From positions 2,531,501-2,595,500 of the forward strand of contig JADJLG010000001.1 of assembly GCA_016710235.1 (NCBI GenBank): 64,000 bases of DNA, given 5' to 3'. Position numbers and translations under genes: made by a program. Source of the DNA: Saprospiraceae bacterium. Lineage in GTDB: Bacteria; Bacteroidota; Bacteroidia; Chitinophagales; Saprospiraceae. The notes beneath the pieces were generated by a model, which searched no databases, was not told the DNA's origin, and saw only the letters and a program-made list of their open reading frames with translations. The first letter of the stretch is position 1. Every line of letters begins with the position of its first letter. Shown one piece after another: positions 36,099-45,981 of this stretch.

Positions 36099-36758
36099 TT
36101 ATTGCTCTATATCGAGTAATTCTACTTCAAAAATTAATGCTGAAAATGGTTTTATATCTGCTCCTGCGCCGCGCTCACCGTAAGCAAGTTGATAGGGAAT
36201 GTACAATTTAAATTTAGAACCTACCGGCATCAGTTGGAGCGCTTCAGTCCAACCTTTTATAACCCCATTGACAGGAAATGAGATGGGCTCACCTCTCTGT
36301 ACTGAGCTATCAAATACTTTTCCATTAATCAAAGTCCCATGATAATGAGTTTTAACTTTATCCTGCAGGCTTGGTTTTTTACCCGTTCCCATTTGGATCA
36401 CCTCATATTGGAGGCCTGAAGGCGTAGTAATGATCCCTGGTTTGTTTTTGTTCTCTGCAAGAAATTTTTCACCTTCTTCTTTAACTCCAGCACTTTGCAA
36501 AGCAGCTTTTTCCGACATTGTCTTTTGTACGAGCTCATTTGCGTTTTGTACTGCAATTTTACCTTTCCCCATTAGTACATCTTCCAATGCTTCCACTAAG
36601 TCTGGTGCAGAGATGTTAGTGATTCCTTCGTTTTTTAAATTATTTCCAATTAAAATTCCTAAGCTGTACGAAAATGAATCCATTTTTAAATTGTTGTTTT
36701 GTGCATTAATGCTTTGTGAAATTATAAGCAATGATGCAAACCATAAATATTGTTTCAT
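36099..36758 (-). CDS. FKBP-type peptidyl-prolyl isomerase (Mip/FkpA-like)
   Basis: A 219-residue protein. Residues 1-19 are a signal peptide ending INAQ. Residues about 22-105 are the helical FKBP N-terminal dimerisation domain (MDSFSYSLGILIGNNLKNEG). Residues about 118-219 are the FKBP catalytic domain (TPSGLQYEVIQMGTGKKP, HYHGTLINGKVFDSS, GVIKGWTEALQLMPVGSKF, IPYQLAYGERGAG). It should act as a periplasmic proline isomerase and chaperone. The start lies only nine bases after the stop of the upstream dipeptidase gene on the same strand, so they may be co-transcribed. Confidence 0.93.
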   Translation of the reverse strand: MKQYLWFASLLIISQSINAQNNNLKMDSFSYSLGILIGNNLKNEGITNISAPDLVEALEDVLMGKGKIAVQNANELVQKTMSEKAALQSAGVKEEGEKFLAENKNKPGIITTPSGLQYEVIQMGTGKKPSLQDKVKTHYHGTLINGKVFDSSVQRGEPISFPVNGVIKGWTEALQLMPVGSKFKLYIPYQLAYGERGAGADIKPFSALIFEVELLDIEQ

Positions 36759-36767
36759 GTAATAGTT

Positions 36768-38159
36768 TTACTTTGTTTTAGATTCAGCATAGAATTGAAA
36801 AAAGTAAGGTATTGTTTCAATTCCCTTGTAGTAATTAAACACACCATAGTGTTCATTAGGTGAATGTATATTGTCTGAGTCCAGACCAAATCCCATTAAT
36901 ACTGATTTTGCTTTGAGTACTTTTTCAAATAATGCAACAATTGGAATGGATCCTCCGCTCCTTACAGGAATAGGATTTTTGCCAAAGGTTTTTTTCATTG
37001 CAGCCATTGCAGCAGCATATTCAGCTGTATCAGTCGGTGTAACTGCAGCTTCTCCACCATGGTGAGGTTTTACACTGACTTGAACAGATTTTGGAGCTAT
37101 TTTCTCAAAATGTTTGGTAAATAATTTCGTTATGGTTTCCGAATTTTGGTTCGGAACTAAACGCATCGAAATTTTTGCGGATGCTTTAGAGGGAAGGACT
37201 GTTTTGGCACCTTCTCCTATATAGCCACCCCAGATTCCATTAACATCCAGAGTTGGTCTGATAGATGTTTGTTCGATCACCGTATAGCCTTGTTCACCCT
37301 GAACATCTTTCACACCTAAGTCTTTTTTATATTCATTTATTTTGAATGGGGCTTTGTTCAAAGCTTTTCTTTCTGTAGGCTTTAACTTGAGCACGTCATC
37401 ATAAAATCCTGGGATAGTAATTCGACCTTTTTTGTCTTTCAAAGAAGCGATCATTTCGCACAGAATATTGACAGGATTCCCTACAGCACCGCCATAAACG
37501 CCGGAATGTAAATCCCTGTTCGGCCCGACGACTTCAACTTCCAGATAGCTCAACCCTCTCAATCCTACTGTAAGGGATGGAACCTTGTTTGCAATAATAG
37601 AGGTATCAGAAATTAATATGGTAGAGCACTTGAGCAAATCTTTATTTGACCTACAAAATTGCTCCAGATTTGATGAGCCAACTTCTTCTTCACCTTCAAC
37701 AAGAAATTTGACATTGCAAGGCAGCTCATCATTTGCTAACATTGCTTCAACAGCTTTAATGTGCATATAAACTTGGCCTTTGTCGTCACAAGACCCTCTG
37801 GCAAAGATAGCACCGTCCGGATGTAGTGGAGTTTTCTTGATTACAGGTTCGAATGGTGGTGAATCCCACAAATGAAGTGGATCCGGAGGTTGTACATCAT
37901 AGTGTCCATAAATCAGTATCGTAGGTTTTTTTGGATCAATTATTTTCTCCCCATAAACAATCGGATGACCTTTAGTCTCATGGATTTTAACATGATCTAC
38001 TTTTGCTTGAGTCAGGGCTTTTGCTACAAATTCGGCCGTAGCACGGACATCTTTTGCGTGCTTAGGATCAGCCGATACGGATGGAATCTTGAGAAAGTCC
38101 AATAATTCATCCAGATATCTTTTTTTATGAGCGTTGATATACGATTGTACGTTTTGCAT
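36768..38159 (-). CDS. M20 family dipeptidase
   Basis: A 463-residue zinc peptidase. Metal-binding motifs are visible: ILIYGHYDVQPPD (His and Asp ligands), the catalytic pair VEGEEEVGSS, and a C-terminal GLDSDNIHSPNEHYG. The central dimerisation domain carries DLHSGVYGGAVGNP. It lacks a signal peptide and is therefore probably cytosolic, cleaving dipeptides. It lies between prolyl oligopeptidase and FKBP genes on the same strand, with gaps of 30 and 9 bases, suggesting a peptide-use operon. Confidence 0.93.
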   Translation of the reverse strand: MQNVQSYINAHKKRYLDELLDFLKIPSVSADPKHAKDVRATAEFVAKALTQAKVDHVKIHETKGHPIVYGEKIIDPKKPTILIYGHYDVQPPDPLHLWDSPPFEPVIKKTPLHPDGAIFARGSCDDKGQVYMHIKAVEAMLANDELPCNVKFLVEGEEEVGSSNLEQFCRSNKDLLKCSTILISDTSIIANKVPSLTVGLRGLSYLEVEVVGPNRDLHSGVYGGAVGNPVNILCEMIASLKDKKGRITIPGFYDDVLKLKPTERKALNKAPFKINEYKKDLGVKDVQGEQGYTVIEQTSIRPTLDVNGIWGGYIGEGAKTVLPSKASAKISMRLVPNQNSETITKLFTKHFEKIAPKSVQVSVKPHHGGEAAVTPTDTAEYAAAMAAMKKTFGKNPIPVRSGGSIPIVALFEKVLKAKSVLMGFGLDSDNIHSPNEHYGVFNYYKGIETIPYFFQFYAESKTK

Positions 38160-38189
38160 AATTCTTTATTTAGTCATTAGAAAATTTCT

Positions 38190-40343
38190 TCAATATTTTG
38201 GCGTAATACCCATCTGGTCAAACATGAAGCTCGTCATATCAGCTGACTCCGCTATCTTTTTATGAGTAGGCTTTCCGGCACCGTGTCCGGCACCTACATC
38301 GACACGAATCATAGCAGGTCTTGTTGACTTTTGAGCTTCTTGCAATGTAGCAGTAAATTTGAATGAATGTGCAGGTACCACGCGGTCGTCATGATCTGCT
38401 GTAACAACCATCGTTGAAGGATAATTGTTTGGTTTTAGGTTGTGAAGGGGAGAATATTTAATCAAATAATTAAAATCTGTCTCTGACTCTGAACTTCCAT
38501 AATCTGTAGCCCAGGCCCAACCTATGGTAAATTTATGGTACCTCAGCATATCGAGGACTCCAACTATCGGAAATGCAACCTGACAAAGATCCGGTCGTTG
38601 TGTGATACAAGCGCCAATAAGTAGTCCGCCATTGGATCTTCCTTCAATGGCTAAAGTTTTTCTAGTGCAGTAGTTGTGAGTTACCAGATAATCTGCTGCT
38701 GCGATAAAATCATCAAAAACATTTTGTTTATTTTGTTTGGTTCCGGCAAGGTGCCAATTTTTTCCAAATTCACCCCCTCCTCTGATATTTGCTACAGCAA
38801 ACAGGCCACCATTTTCTATGATAGGTATACGGGCTGGGTTGAAAGCAGGCATAACAGGGATGTCGAATCCTCCATAGCCATACAACAAAGTTGGAGTCAA
38901 AGAACCTGTAGGTTTGTTTTTTAAATGAGTAAGAAACATTGGGATAGAAGTACCATCCTTACTTTTATACCAGATTTGCTCAGTCGTGTAAAGATCCGGA
39001 TTGTAGGTGAGATTTGGCTTGAAGAAAACACTAGATTTGGAGCTGTTCATATCATAGTTAAAGACTGTATTTGGCCTGAGAAATGAATGAAAGCTAAAGT
39101 ACATTTCATGAGAAGTAGCTAATCCATTGAATTCTCCAACAGAGCCCATTTCCGGCAATTCAATGGTTCGATACAGATTTCCATTTGTGAAGAACAATTG
39201 AAGTTGGTGGGTGGCATTTTTGATAGTTCGGACGAGTATATATTTGCCACAGAAAGTACTTCCGTCAATGACAGCATCTTTTGATTCTGGAATGATGGTT
39301 TGCTGTAAGTTACTTCTTGAATTCTTTACATTAAATGAGACTATTTTCCAATTTGCAGCATCTGCGTTTGTAGAAAAGAAAAGCTCATCACCTAATATCC
39401 CGGTGTAGTAATAGTCATCGTTAAAATTTTCAACTATCCAATTAATCTTATTTTGCCTGTCTGATAGATCCAAAACTCCCAAGGCATTGCCACTTGTAGA
39501 CTCTGAAGCGGTAATAATGAGAAAGCGCTCATCTTCAGTGACTTTTGTATAAAAATTTCTAAAGGGGTGGTCATTATCCCTAAAGACAAGCTGATCTTCA
39601 GTTTGGTCAGTACCCAGTTTGTGGTAATAAATTCCATGGTATTCGTTTTTTCCAGATAAGGCATCACCTTTTTGAGGTTCAGGAAATCTGCTATAATAAA
39701 ATCCATCACCTTTCCATGATGTTGATGAAAATTTCACCCATTGCAAATGATCTTTGAGAACATTTTTGTTGTTCAGATCCATTACTTTTATTTCATTCCA
39801 ATCCGAGCCGGAGGATGAAACCTGGTATGCAAGGTATTTTTCATCATTTGAAATAGCATAATCTGTCAACGAACTCGTTCCATCCGCAGAAAACTGATTT
39901 GGGTTCAGAATTTCCTGATCCTGAGTTTGAGCTTTTTGACGTAAGTATAAGATATCATGATTTTGAGTGCCATTATTTTTAAAAAAATACAAATTTCCTG
40001 AATTTGTCATTTTGGGGACGCCACACCTTTGGTAATTATACAACTCGGTAATTCGTTGATTGAGCTTATGGCGATAGGGAATTTTGTCTAGATAAGAGAA
40101 GGTCAATTTGTTTTGTGACTCAACCCAATTTTTTGTTTCAACTGAATTGTCATCCTCGAGCCAGCGGTATGGATCATTTACTTTAGTGCCGAAATAATCA
40201 TCTGTCACCGCTTGCTTTTGGCTTTTAGGATAAACCCAACCGGATCGTGGGGGTGGAGTTGTGTCCTCACTGAGTTTGCGTTGGCAGCTTGGGATGAAGG
40301 TCATAAGGGGCAAAATAAAATAAAAAAGACTGTATTTCGACAT
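38190..40343 (-). CDS. Prolyl oligopeptidase (S9A), lipoprotein
   Basis: A 717-residue serine peptidase. The N-terminus has a lipobox-like FIPSC near residue 20, so it is probably a lipoprotein. The N-terminal beta-propeller begins DPYRWLEDDNSVETKNWVES. The alpha/beta-hydrolase domain has the nucleophile in EGRSNGGLLIGAC near residue 569, an Asp in VVTADHDDRVVPAHSFK, and His in GAGHGAGKPTHKK near residue 685. Such enzymes cleave proline-containing oligopeptides after Pro. It heads the run of three minus-strand peptide-related genes. Confidence 0.94.
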   Translation of the reverse strand: MSKYSLFYFILPLMTFIPSCQRKLSEDTTPPPRSGWVYPKSQKQAVTDDYFGTKVNDPYRWLEDDNSVETKNWVESQNKLTFSYLDKIPYRHKLNQRITELYNYQRCGVPKMTNSGNLYFFKNNGTQNHDILYLRQKAQTQDQEILNPNQFSADGTSSLTDYAISNDEKYLAYQVSSSGSDWNEIKVMDLNNKNVLKDHLQWVKFSSTSWKGDGFYYSRFPEPQKGDALSGKNEYHGIYYHKLGTDQTEDQLVFRDNDHPFRNFYTKVTEDERFLIITASESTSGNALGVLDLSDRQNKINWIVENFNDDYYYTGILGDELFFSTNADAANWKIVSFNVKNSRSNLQQTIIPESKDAVIDGSTFCGKYILVRTIKNATHQLQLFFTNGNLYRTIELPEMGSVGEFNGLATSHEMYFSFHSFLRPNTVFNYDMNSSKSSVFFKPNLTYNPDLYTTEQIWYKSKDGTSIPMFLTHLKNKPTGSLTPTLLYGYGGFDIPVMPAFNPARIPIIENGGLFAVANIRGGGEFGKNWHLAGTKQNKQNVFDDFIAAADYLVTHNYCTRKTLAIEGRSNGGLLIGACITQRPDLCQVAFPIVGVLDMLRYHKFTIGWAWATDYGSSESETDFNYLIKYSPLHNLKPNNYPSTMVVTADHDDRVVPAHSFKFTATLQEAQKSTRPAMIRVDVGAGHGAGKPTHKKIAESADMTSFMFDQMGITPKY

Positions 40344-40412
40344 TTTTTGGTCGGATTATTGATTAAGATAGCCTAAACATAACAAAAGTAGTACCACAGC
40401 TGGAAAATGTGA

Positions 40413-40420
40413 TAATTTTG
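40413..40420 (+). promoter_or_regulatory. Putative -7 box upstream of the 328-residue hypothetical gene
   Basis: TAATTTTG fits TAnnTTTG and lies 11 bases before the ATG at 40432. There is no clear -33 TTG, so the match is tentative. Confidence 0.3.
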
Positions 40421-40431
40421 AGAAGTTTTAT

Positions 40432-41418
40432 ATGATTAACGCATACCATATAAGGTTTAGCCTGCTTGGAATTGGCTTATTGGTCAGTTTTTGGACGGAT
40501 TCTTATTCGCAGACAGGAAAAAGTCTCAAGACAGGTGTTGAAAATATCCTGGAAAGGAAAAATCTCCTGATTGAATCCGCTATAGATTCAAGTCTTCGTG
40601 AAATTCAGATTTTGATGAAAGCAAAGGATTCTATTCGTTTGAGATACGAGACTATAGATATGAAGCCTTCCAAGCGCGAGTTGCAGAAAAACAGGGATTT
40701 AGATGAGCAGATTGACCGATCATATCAAGCGGTGCGTTCCTATGATCTTTTGCTGGCTGAAAATCGTAGGGCATTCTTTATGAATCCATCTGAAGTTCAC
40801 ATGACTGAGAAAAAATTTGAAAAGCAGATGATTTCAATCCGGAAAGGTGATTTCCCAAAAATAGTTCAGAAGAATTCTAATCCGCTAGCACCAATGATTG
40901 ACAATTCAGGTGTCAAAGACTTTCAGATTTGGGAGGAGTGCGATGCCAAACTTTCCGAAGATGGGAAGCTGAAATCCACCAATTACAAAAAACTTTTTTA
41001 CAACACTGATCCAAAATTAGAAAAATATTTTCCGGAAAATGATTTTATAGAATGTTATGCAAGGGTAATAAAAAGTAAAAAAAATTGGTTCCTTGATTTA
41101 AAATTGATTTTAGCAAACCAAAAGGTTCTCAAATTAATGGGAAATCTCTCTTATGATATTCCTATTAAGTTGATTTTTATGGATGGAGATTTTATTTATC
41201 TAAGAAATATTAGTATTACTTCACCTGTGTATGAAGCACAGACTGGGCGGAGTTCGTATAAAATTCAAGTAACATTGGATAGAGAGAAAGTTCGTAAATT
41301 AAGAAAAAAGGAAATTGACCAAATGGTTATGGTTTGGAGTTCCGGAATTGAGCAATACGAAGTTTACGATTTTTCAATTATCAAAAGAATGATTGCATGC
41401 CTCGAGCAAAGGAATTAA
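40432..41418 (+). CDS. Exported protein of unknown function
   Basis: A 328-residue protein with a signal peptide ending in SYSQ (about residue 27). Residues about 30-115 are strongly charged and helical, probably coiled coil (LERKNLLIESAIDSSLREIQ, KRELQKNRDLDEQIDRSYQ). The second half looks like a beta-rich domain (FLDLKLILANQKVLKLMGNL, KLIFMDGDFIYLRNISITSP). I do not recognise a family. Its last 22 bases overlap the start of miaE in another frame, so the two are translationally coupled and co-transcribed. No functional link with tRNA modification is evident. Confidence 0.75.
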   Translation: MINAYHIRFSLLGIGLLVSFWTDSYSQTGKSLKTGVENILERKNLLIESAIDSSLREIQILMKAKDSIRLRYETIDMKPSKRELQKNRDLDEQIDRSYQAVRSYDLLLAENRRAFFMNPSEVHMTEKKFEKQMISIRKGDFPKIVQKNSNPLAPMIDNSGVKDFQIWEECDAKLSEDGKLKSTNYKKLFYNTDPKLEKYFPENDFIECYARVIKSKKNWFLDLKLILANQKVLKLMGNLSYDIPIKLIFMDGDFIYLRNISITSPVYEAQTGRSSYKIQVTLDREKVRKLRKKEIDQMVMVWSSGIEQYEVYDFSIIKRMIACLEQRN

Positions 41419-42002
41419 CAACACTTGGTTTGCAGCTACCGACTGATCCGAGGTGGACAAATCTGGCCGAAATGTCTTTGGAAGATATATTAACCGACCA
41501 TGCGTATTGTGAACAAAAGGCTGCAAGTGCTTGTATCTCTTTAGTCCAGCAGTTTCCTGATAGAGTCGAGTTGGTGCGACAAGTCTCTCCGATAGTTACA
41601 GAAGAGTGGGGCCACTTTAGATTGGTCATTCAGGAGTTGGATAAACGGAACTTGAATCTCGGTTTTCAAAGAAAAGACTTGTACGTGCATGGTCTCCTGT
41701 CTTTTCAAAAAAAAGGCGGAAGTCGAGAAGATAGATTACTGGATCAGCTTCTCACTTGTGCATTGATTGAAGCCCGGAGCTGTGAACGATTCAAGCTGCT
41801 TTCTCAAGAATTGGAGGATGAGGATTTGCAAAAATTTTATCACCATTTTATGGTATCTGAGGCCGGACATTACAAGATGTTTATCGAGCTGTCAGAACAT
41901 TATTTCCCAAAAGAGATTGTCAGAAAAAGGTGGGAGCAGTTTTTAGATCATGAAGAGAAACTTATGGCATCCATGGAGATCCGAGGAGACAGAATGCATT
42001 AA
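41397..42002 (+). CDS. miaE: tRNA-(ms2io6A37) hydroxylase
   Basis: A 201-residue di-iron protein. The ferritin-like ligands are visible: EQKAAS near residue 40, EEWGHFRL near 74 (ExxH), EARSCERF near 122, and SEAGHYKMF near 152 (second ExxH). MiaE hydroxylates the isopentenyl group of ms2i6A37 in tRNAs with oxygen. The ATG at 41397 lies inside the end of the upstream gene and gives the expected N-terminus. It is convergent with the BNR-repeat gene, two bases apart. miaA/miaB are not in this window. Confidence 0.92.
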   Translation: MPRAKELTTLGLQLPTDPRWTNLAEMSLEDILTDHAYCEQKAASACISLVQQFPDRVELVRQVSPIVTEEWGHFRLVIQELDKRNLNLGFQRKDLYVHGLLSFQKKGGSREDRLLDQLLTCALIEARSCERFKLLSQELEDEDLQKFYHHFMVSEAGHYKMFIELSEHYFPKEIVRKRWEQFLDHEEKLMASMEIRGDRMH

Positions 42003-42004
42003 AA

Positions 42005-45000
42005 TTAGCTCTTTTTATTTTCGATTTTTTTGGGTCGAATAGCATCCAATTGCAGAATTCTTATTTTTTCATTCAAAGTTTGTAATTGTGTAGATGCCGT
42101 TATTTTATAGCGATTAATCTCTTGATCCACTTTAACAAAAGTTTCATCTCTAAACTCAATAGCCTGCTGAGGTGGAGGAAATGAACTTTCACCGTAGAGC
42201 GCGATCAGATGCCCAAGTTTATTCGTCAACTTGATGGGATAGTTGATAGGATCCTGATTGCTTTTATTTTTTGTTTGGTATAAGTTTTGTTCAACCTGCG
42301 TAAAAATAGAGTCTATTTCGGACTTGATGAGTTTGAGTTCTTTCAAAGAATCTGAATCAGGTAGTCCTGAGAAGAAATTATTCATTTGATTTTTTATGTC
42401 TCTCATTTCTAAGATACATTTATGTGCTTCGTCGATTTTATTCCTCAATGATTTAATAAAATCATAATTTTTTTTCACATCCTCGTCAGTGACAGGAAAT
42501 CTAGGATCTTTATCAATTCTACAATAAAGTGAATCTGTAAAAGCATTAGATTTTAAAATTATCTTATATTGACCCGGGTAAGCTGATGGGCCTTTCAATG
42601 AAGACCACCACAACACCATATTGTCAAATGATGTCGCCGGGCTGCCGGTATAGGGTATTAATATTAAATTGCTGCCTGCTTTGATCTCCACTTTATTTTG
42701 AGAAGCAGTAGGAAAATTGCTTGATATAGATACGGTATCGTTTGAATCGCTGATGAGAAAAATAAGAGCGGTGTCTTTTTTTGACCAGTTTGGAAAATAT
42801 GAATATAGCATTATTTCTGAGGGAAGATTTTTTCCATGAGGTGTTGGTTTTTCTTGTGATGATCCATAATCTCGAAGCGAAGGGTTAGGAGTGAAAAGTT
42901 GAGGTTTCTGGATCGATTTATTGGCTTTCCGAATGGGTTCCAGGTTGTCTATTATCCATAATCCTCGACCTTGAGTACTGGCTATAAGTGAATTGTTTTT
43001 GATGACCAGATCAGTGATTGGTGTGATGGGGAGATTCTGTTGTAGCGGATACCAGAGTTCTCCTTTATTATAACTGATATAAATTCCTTTTTCTGTGCCT
43101 GCATAGAGCACAGAGGGATCGAGCGCATCCACTCTAATACAACGAGTGAAATGATCTTGTGCTATTCCTTTGGTGATCAACATCCAAGTTTTGCCAAAAT
43201 CATTTGTACGAAAAAGGTAGGGACGATCATCTCCATTTTTATATGAAGTAGCCGCCAAATAACACACGGATGGATCCTTAGGATCAGGTTCAATAGAATT
43301 GATAAGCGTCCAATCCGGCAGTAGAGGAGGACTGACATTTGTCCAATTTTTTCCTGCATCTTTGCTTACGAAGACTAAACCATCGTCAGAACCCGTCCAG
43401 AGCAAACCCTCAACTGCTGGAGACTCGGCTGCACAAAATATAGTGCAATAATATTCAACTGATGTATTGTCTTTAGTCACAGGACCTCCGGAAGCTTTTT
43501 GGCGGGATTTATCATTTTTCGTGAGGTCAGGACTTATGGTTGACCAACTTTGTCCACGGTCCTTGCTGACATGAAGGTGATTGGAAGCAACATACAATTT
43601 GGTTGAATCGTGAGCAGAATAGAAAATCGGAAAATTCCACTGGAAACGATATTTCAAATCCTCAGCTCCATGTCCAATAGGATTGTCCGGCCATACATTT
43701 ATAGCTTGCGAAATGTCTCGATTGTGATCATAAAGAGTAAGGTAACCGCCATAAGAACCACCGATTACGATTTCAGGGTCAATGGGATTTGGCACAATAT
43801 ACCCGGATTCTCCGCCGGCTGTTGATTCCCAATCAGCAAAACCTATTTTATTACCGACTGATCTTGAATTTATTCGAATAGCGCTGTTGTCTTGTTGAGC
43901 TGCATAAATCCTAAACGGGACATGGTTATCTACATTTACTCTATAAAATTGTGCAGTTGGTTGATTGTAAATACTGGACCAACTTTTTCCTCCATTCTCA
44001 GAAATTTGGGCACCTCCATCGTGTCCAACGATCATCCGCTGGGAGTTTGAAGGGTCAAGCCAAAGATCATGATGATCCCCGTGAGAAGTGTTGACTTCAC
44101 TGAAAGTTTTGCCGCCATCCTTGGAGTAATGTAATGAAACATTGAGTACATAAACGCCATCGGGATTTTTCGGGTCAGCATAAACGCGTGTAAAATACCA
44201 TGAGCGTTGCCTCAGTTTGTTTTCCGAATTCACTTTCTCCCAGGTTTTTCCTGAATCATCTGATCTGTAAAGACCCCCATTTAAGTTCTCTATCATTGCA
44301 TATATTCTCTCCGGTCGCTGGGGACAAATACTGAGGGTAACCTTACCCCAAATACCTTCAGGTAACCCTTCATTTTGTGTCAGATTTTGCCAGCTTTCTC
44401 CGCCGTCCATTGATTTGTAAATACCGCTACCGGATCCACCGCTTACAAACTGATATGGATTTCTGAGAACATGCCACATACCGGCATACATGATCTGAGA
44501 GTTTATTGGATCTATTGCTAAATCGGAGGCGCCTACAGTGTCTGAGATGTAAAGCACTTTTTTCCAATTTTTTCCACCATCTATTGACTTGAAAATCCCC
44601 CTTTCCGGACCGGGTCTGAATACATTTCCTATCGCCGCTACTAGGACATTGTTTGGGTCTTTTCTATGAATGCGGACGCGGCTGATTTGTTTGGTTCCCG
44701 CTAATCCCATATGAGTCCAAGTTCTCCCAGCATCGGTTGATCTCCAAATACCATTACCCGACGACATATTTCCTCTCAATGTTTCCTCTCCTGTTCCTGC
44801 ATATAATATGTCCGGGTCACTGGCAGAAATTTCTACAGCACCTACTGATCCTCCAAAGTATCCATCAGATATATTATTCCATGATTCGCCTTTGTCTGAA
44901 GTTTTCCAAACACCACCTCCTGTGGTTGCCATATAATAGGTTTGTAAATCAGAATTGACACCGCAAACACCGCTGACTCTACCTGCTCTTGGTGGGCCAA

Positions 45001-45112
45001 GCTCTCGCCATTGGACCGCCTCAAAAATTTTCTGATGGGGATTTTCTTGTCCTTGCAGTACAATGTGCAGGTTACATAAGAAGGAAATGATAAGTAAAAT
45101 TGCTTTTTGCAT
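42005..45112 (-). CDS. Large exported BNR/VPS10-type beta-propeller protein
   Basis: A 1035-residue protein with a signal peptide ending near VLQGQ. The first 700 residues are sortilin/BNR-type blades with repeated S.D.G.SW or S.DGGK.W Asp-box motifs (TSDKGESWNNIS, STDAGRTWTHMG, SIDGGKNWKKVL, SKDRGQSWSTIS). The last 300 residues include a beta domain and a long helical stretch near the end (RNKIDEAHKCILEMRDIKNQ). These proteins are often annotated as glycosyl hydrolases, but no catalytic residues are clear. No T9SS tail is present. Ligand or substrate is unknown; a surface or periplasmic binding role is likely. Confidence 0.85.
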   Translation of the reverse strand: MQKAILLIISFLCNLHIVLQGQENPHQKIFEAVQWRELGPPRAGRVSGVCGVNSDLQTYYMATTGGGVWKTSDKGESWNNISDGYFGGSVGAVEISASDPDILYAGTGEETLRGNMSSGNGIWRSTDAGRTWTHMGLAGTKQISRVRIHRKDPNNVLVAAIGNVFRPGPERGIFKSIDGGKNWKKVLYISDTVGASDLAIDPINSQIMYAGMWHVLRNPYQFVSGGSGSGIYKSMDGGESWQNLTQNEGLPEGIWGKVTLSICPQRPERIYAMIENLNGGLYRSDDSGKTWEKVNSENKLRQRSWYFTRVYADPKNPDGVYVLNVSLHYSKDGGKTFSEVNTSHGDHHDLWLDPSNSQRMIVGHDGGAQISENGGKSWSSIYNQPTAQFYRVNVDNHVPFRIYAAQQDNSAIRINSRSVGNKIGFADWESTAGGESGYIVPNPIDPEIVIGGSYGGYLTLYDHNRDISQAINVWPDNPIGHGAEDLKYRFQWNFPIFYSAHDSTKLYVASNHLHVSKDRGQSWSTISPDLTKNDKSRQKASGGPVTKDNTSVEYYCTIFCAAESPAVEGLLWTGSDDGLVFVSKDAGKNWTNVSPPLLPDWTLINSIEPDPKDPSVCYLAATSYKNGDDRPYLFRTNDFGKTWMLITKGIAQDHFTRCIRVDALDPSVLYAGTEKGIYISYNKGELWYPLQQNLPITPITDLVIKNNSLIASTQGRGLWIIDNLEPIRKANKSIQKPQLFTPNPSLRDYGSSQEKPTPHGKNLPSEIMLYSYFPNWSKKDTALIFLISDSNDTVSISSNFPTASQNKVEIKAGSNLILIPYTGSPATSFDNMVLWWSSLKGPSAYPGQYKIILKSNAFTDSLYCRIDKDPRFPVTDEDVKKNYDFIKSLRNKIDEAHKCILEMRDIKNQMNNFFSGLPDSDSLKELKLIKSEIDSIFTQVEQNLYQTKNKSNQDPINYPIKLTNKLGHLIALYGESSFPPPQQAIEFRDETFVKVDQEINRYKITASTQLQTLNEKIRILQLDAIRPKKIENKKS

Positions 45113-45189
45113 GATACAAAAATACCAAAAAGCAATGATTCAATATTTTTACAAACGCTAGGAGATACTGAATAATCTTATGAGTGATC

Positions 45190-45645
45190 TTAATCACATG
45201 CAGGTGGGCATGGTCTTATCATGGGACTTGCTGATTTATAGTAAATAATGGGATCGGTGTCATTCCCCATTTCGCGTAAATTAACGTCAATCGGAATACA
45301 ATAAAATAAGCTTTGGGTATTAGTTGTATAATTTGCATCCCCAGGAACAAGCCTAAAACCGGCCACTTGAGGGTTACTATACATACTGTACATATATGCC
45401 ACCATATCTTTAGAAATCGTGAAATACCTGTTCATTGTAGAATCGTTATGGAGGATATTCTGTCTGGCCAAATCAATGGTTCTTCGTGCAGTATTTGAAG
45501 ACTCCTCCTGTAATGTATTGTACTGTAGCATCCTCAATGTTGTCGTATTGCAGTCTTCAACAAACAGGGGCAGATCAGTCATATTGAAATAAAATATGAA
45601 AAATCCAAATAGTACACCTAGTCCAAAGAATAATACTTGTTTCAT
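45190..45645 (-). CDS. Small membrane-anchored or exported protein of unknown function
   Basis: A 151-residue protein. Residues 3-22 (QVLFFGLGVLFGFFIFYFNM) are a single hydrophobic segment. The rest is hydrophilic, beginning helical (DCNTTTLRMLQYNTLQEESS) and ending PCPPACD with clustered Cys and Pro. I do not recognise a family. It is 77 bases downstream of the BNR-protein start in the opposite order of transcription, so it is upstream on the same strand and may be co-transcribed with it. The C-terminal Cys pair could form a disulphide outside the cytoplasm. Confidence 0.6.
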   Translation of the reverse strand: MKQVLFFGLGVLFGFFIFYFNMTDLPLFVEDCNTTTLRMLQYNTLQEESSNTARRTIDLARQNILHNDSTMNRYFTISKDMVAYMYSMYSNPQVAGFRLVPGDANYTTNTQSLFYCIPIDVNLREMGNDTDPIIYYKSASPMIRPCPPACD

Positions 45646-45981
45646 GATAATTATTGGTTTTTAAAAGTGAATTTTTTTAAATTGAGTGAATTAAAGATAA
45701 TTGAAATTTTTAAAATGAATATATTATTCGGTTTGATTGGGTTCAGAAATAAAATGCAGCTTATTTTTATTATATTTAAGTATTTAATTACTAGTAAATA
45801 ACATATTATAGAATAACATATATTATATATTTTATCAATTCTGGGTACATTTTATGTGTATCAAACACTAATCATTAGTGTATGAAAATGGAAAAATGTT
45901 ACTATCCAACATTTCTCAAATATTATCACAAGTGCTTAATATGAAATATTCAATCATCCATCGAGTCCAGCACAATCAAAT
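45646..45981. other. AT-rich divergent spacer with palindrome
   Basis: It separates the divergent genes at 45645 (minus) and 45982 (plus). It is strongly AT-rich, with AATAACATAT present twice near 45797-45822 and a near-perfect operator-like palindrome at 45865-45881. I see no gene. Confidence 0.5.
45865..45881. promoter_or_regulatory. Interrupted palindrome, possible operator
   Basis: ACACTAAT-C-ATTAGTGT is a perfect eight-base inverted repeat with a single central base, about 100 bases before the TPR gene start. It has the look of a dimeric regulator site. The binding protein is unknown. Confidence 0.4.
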
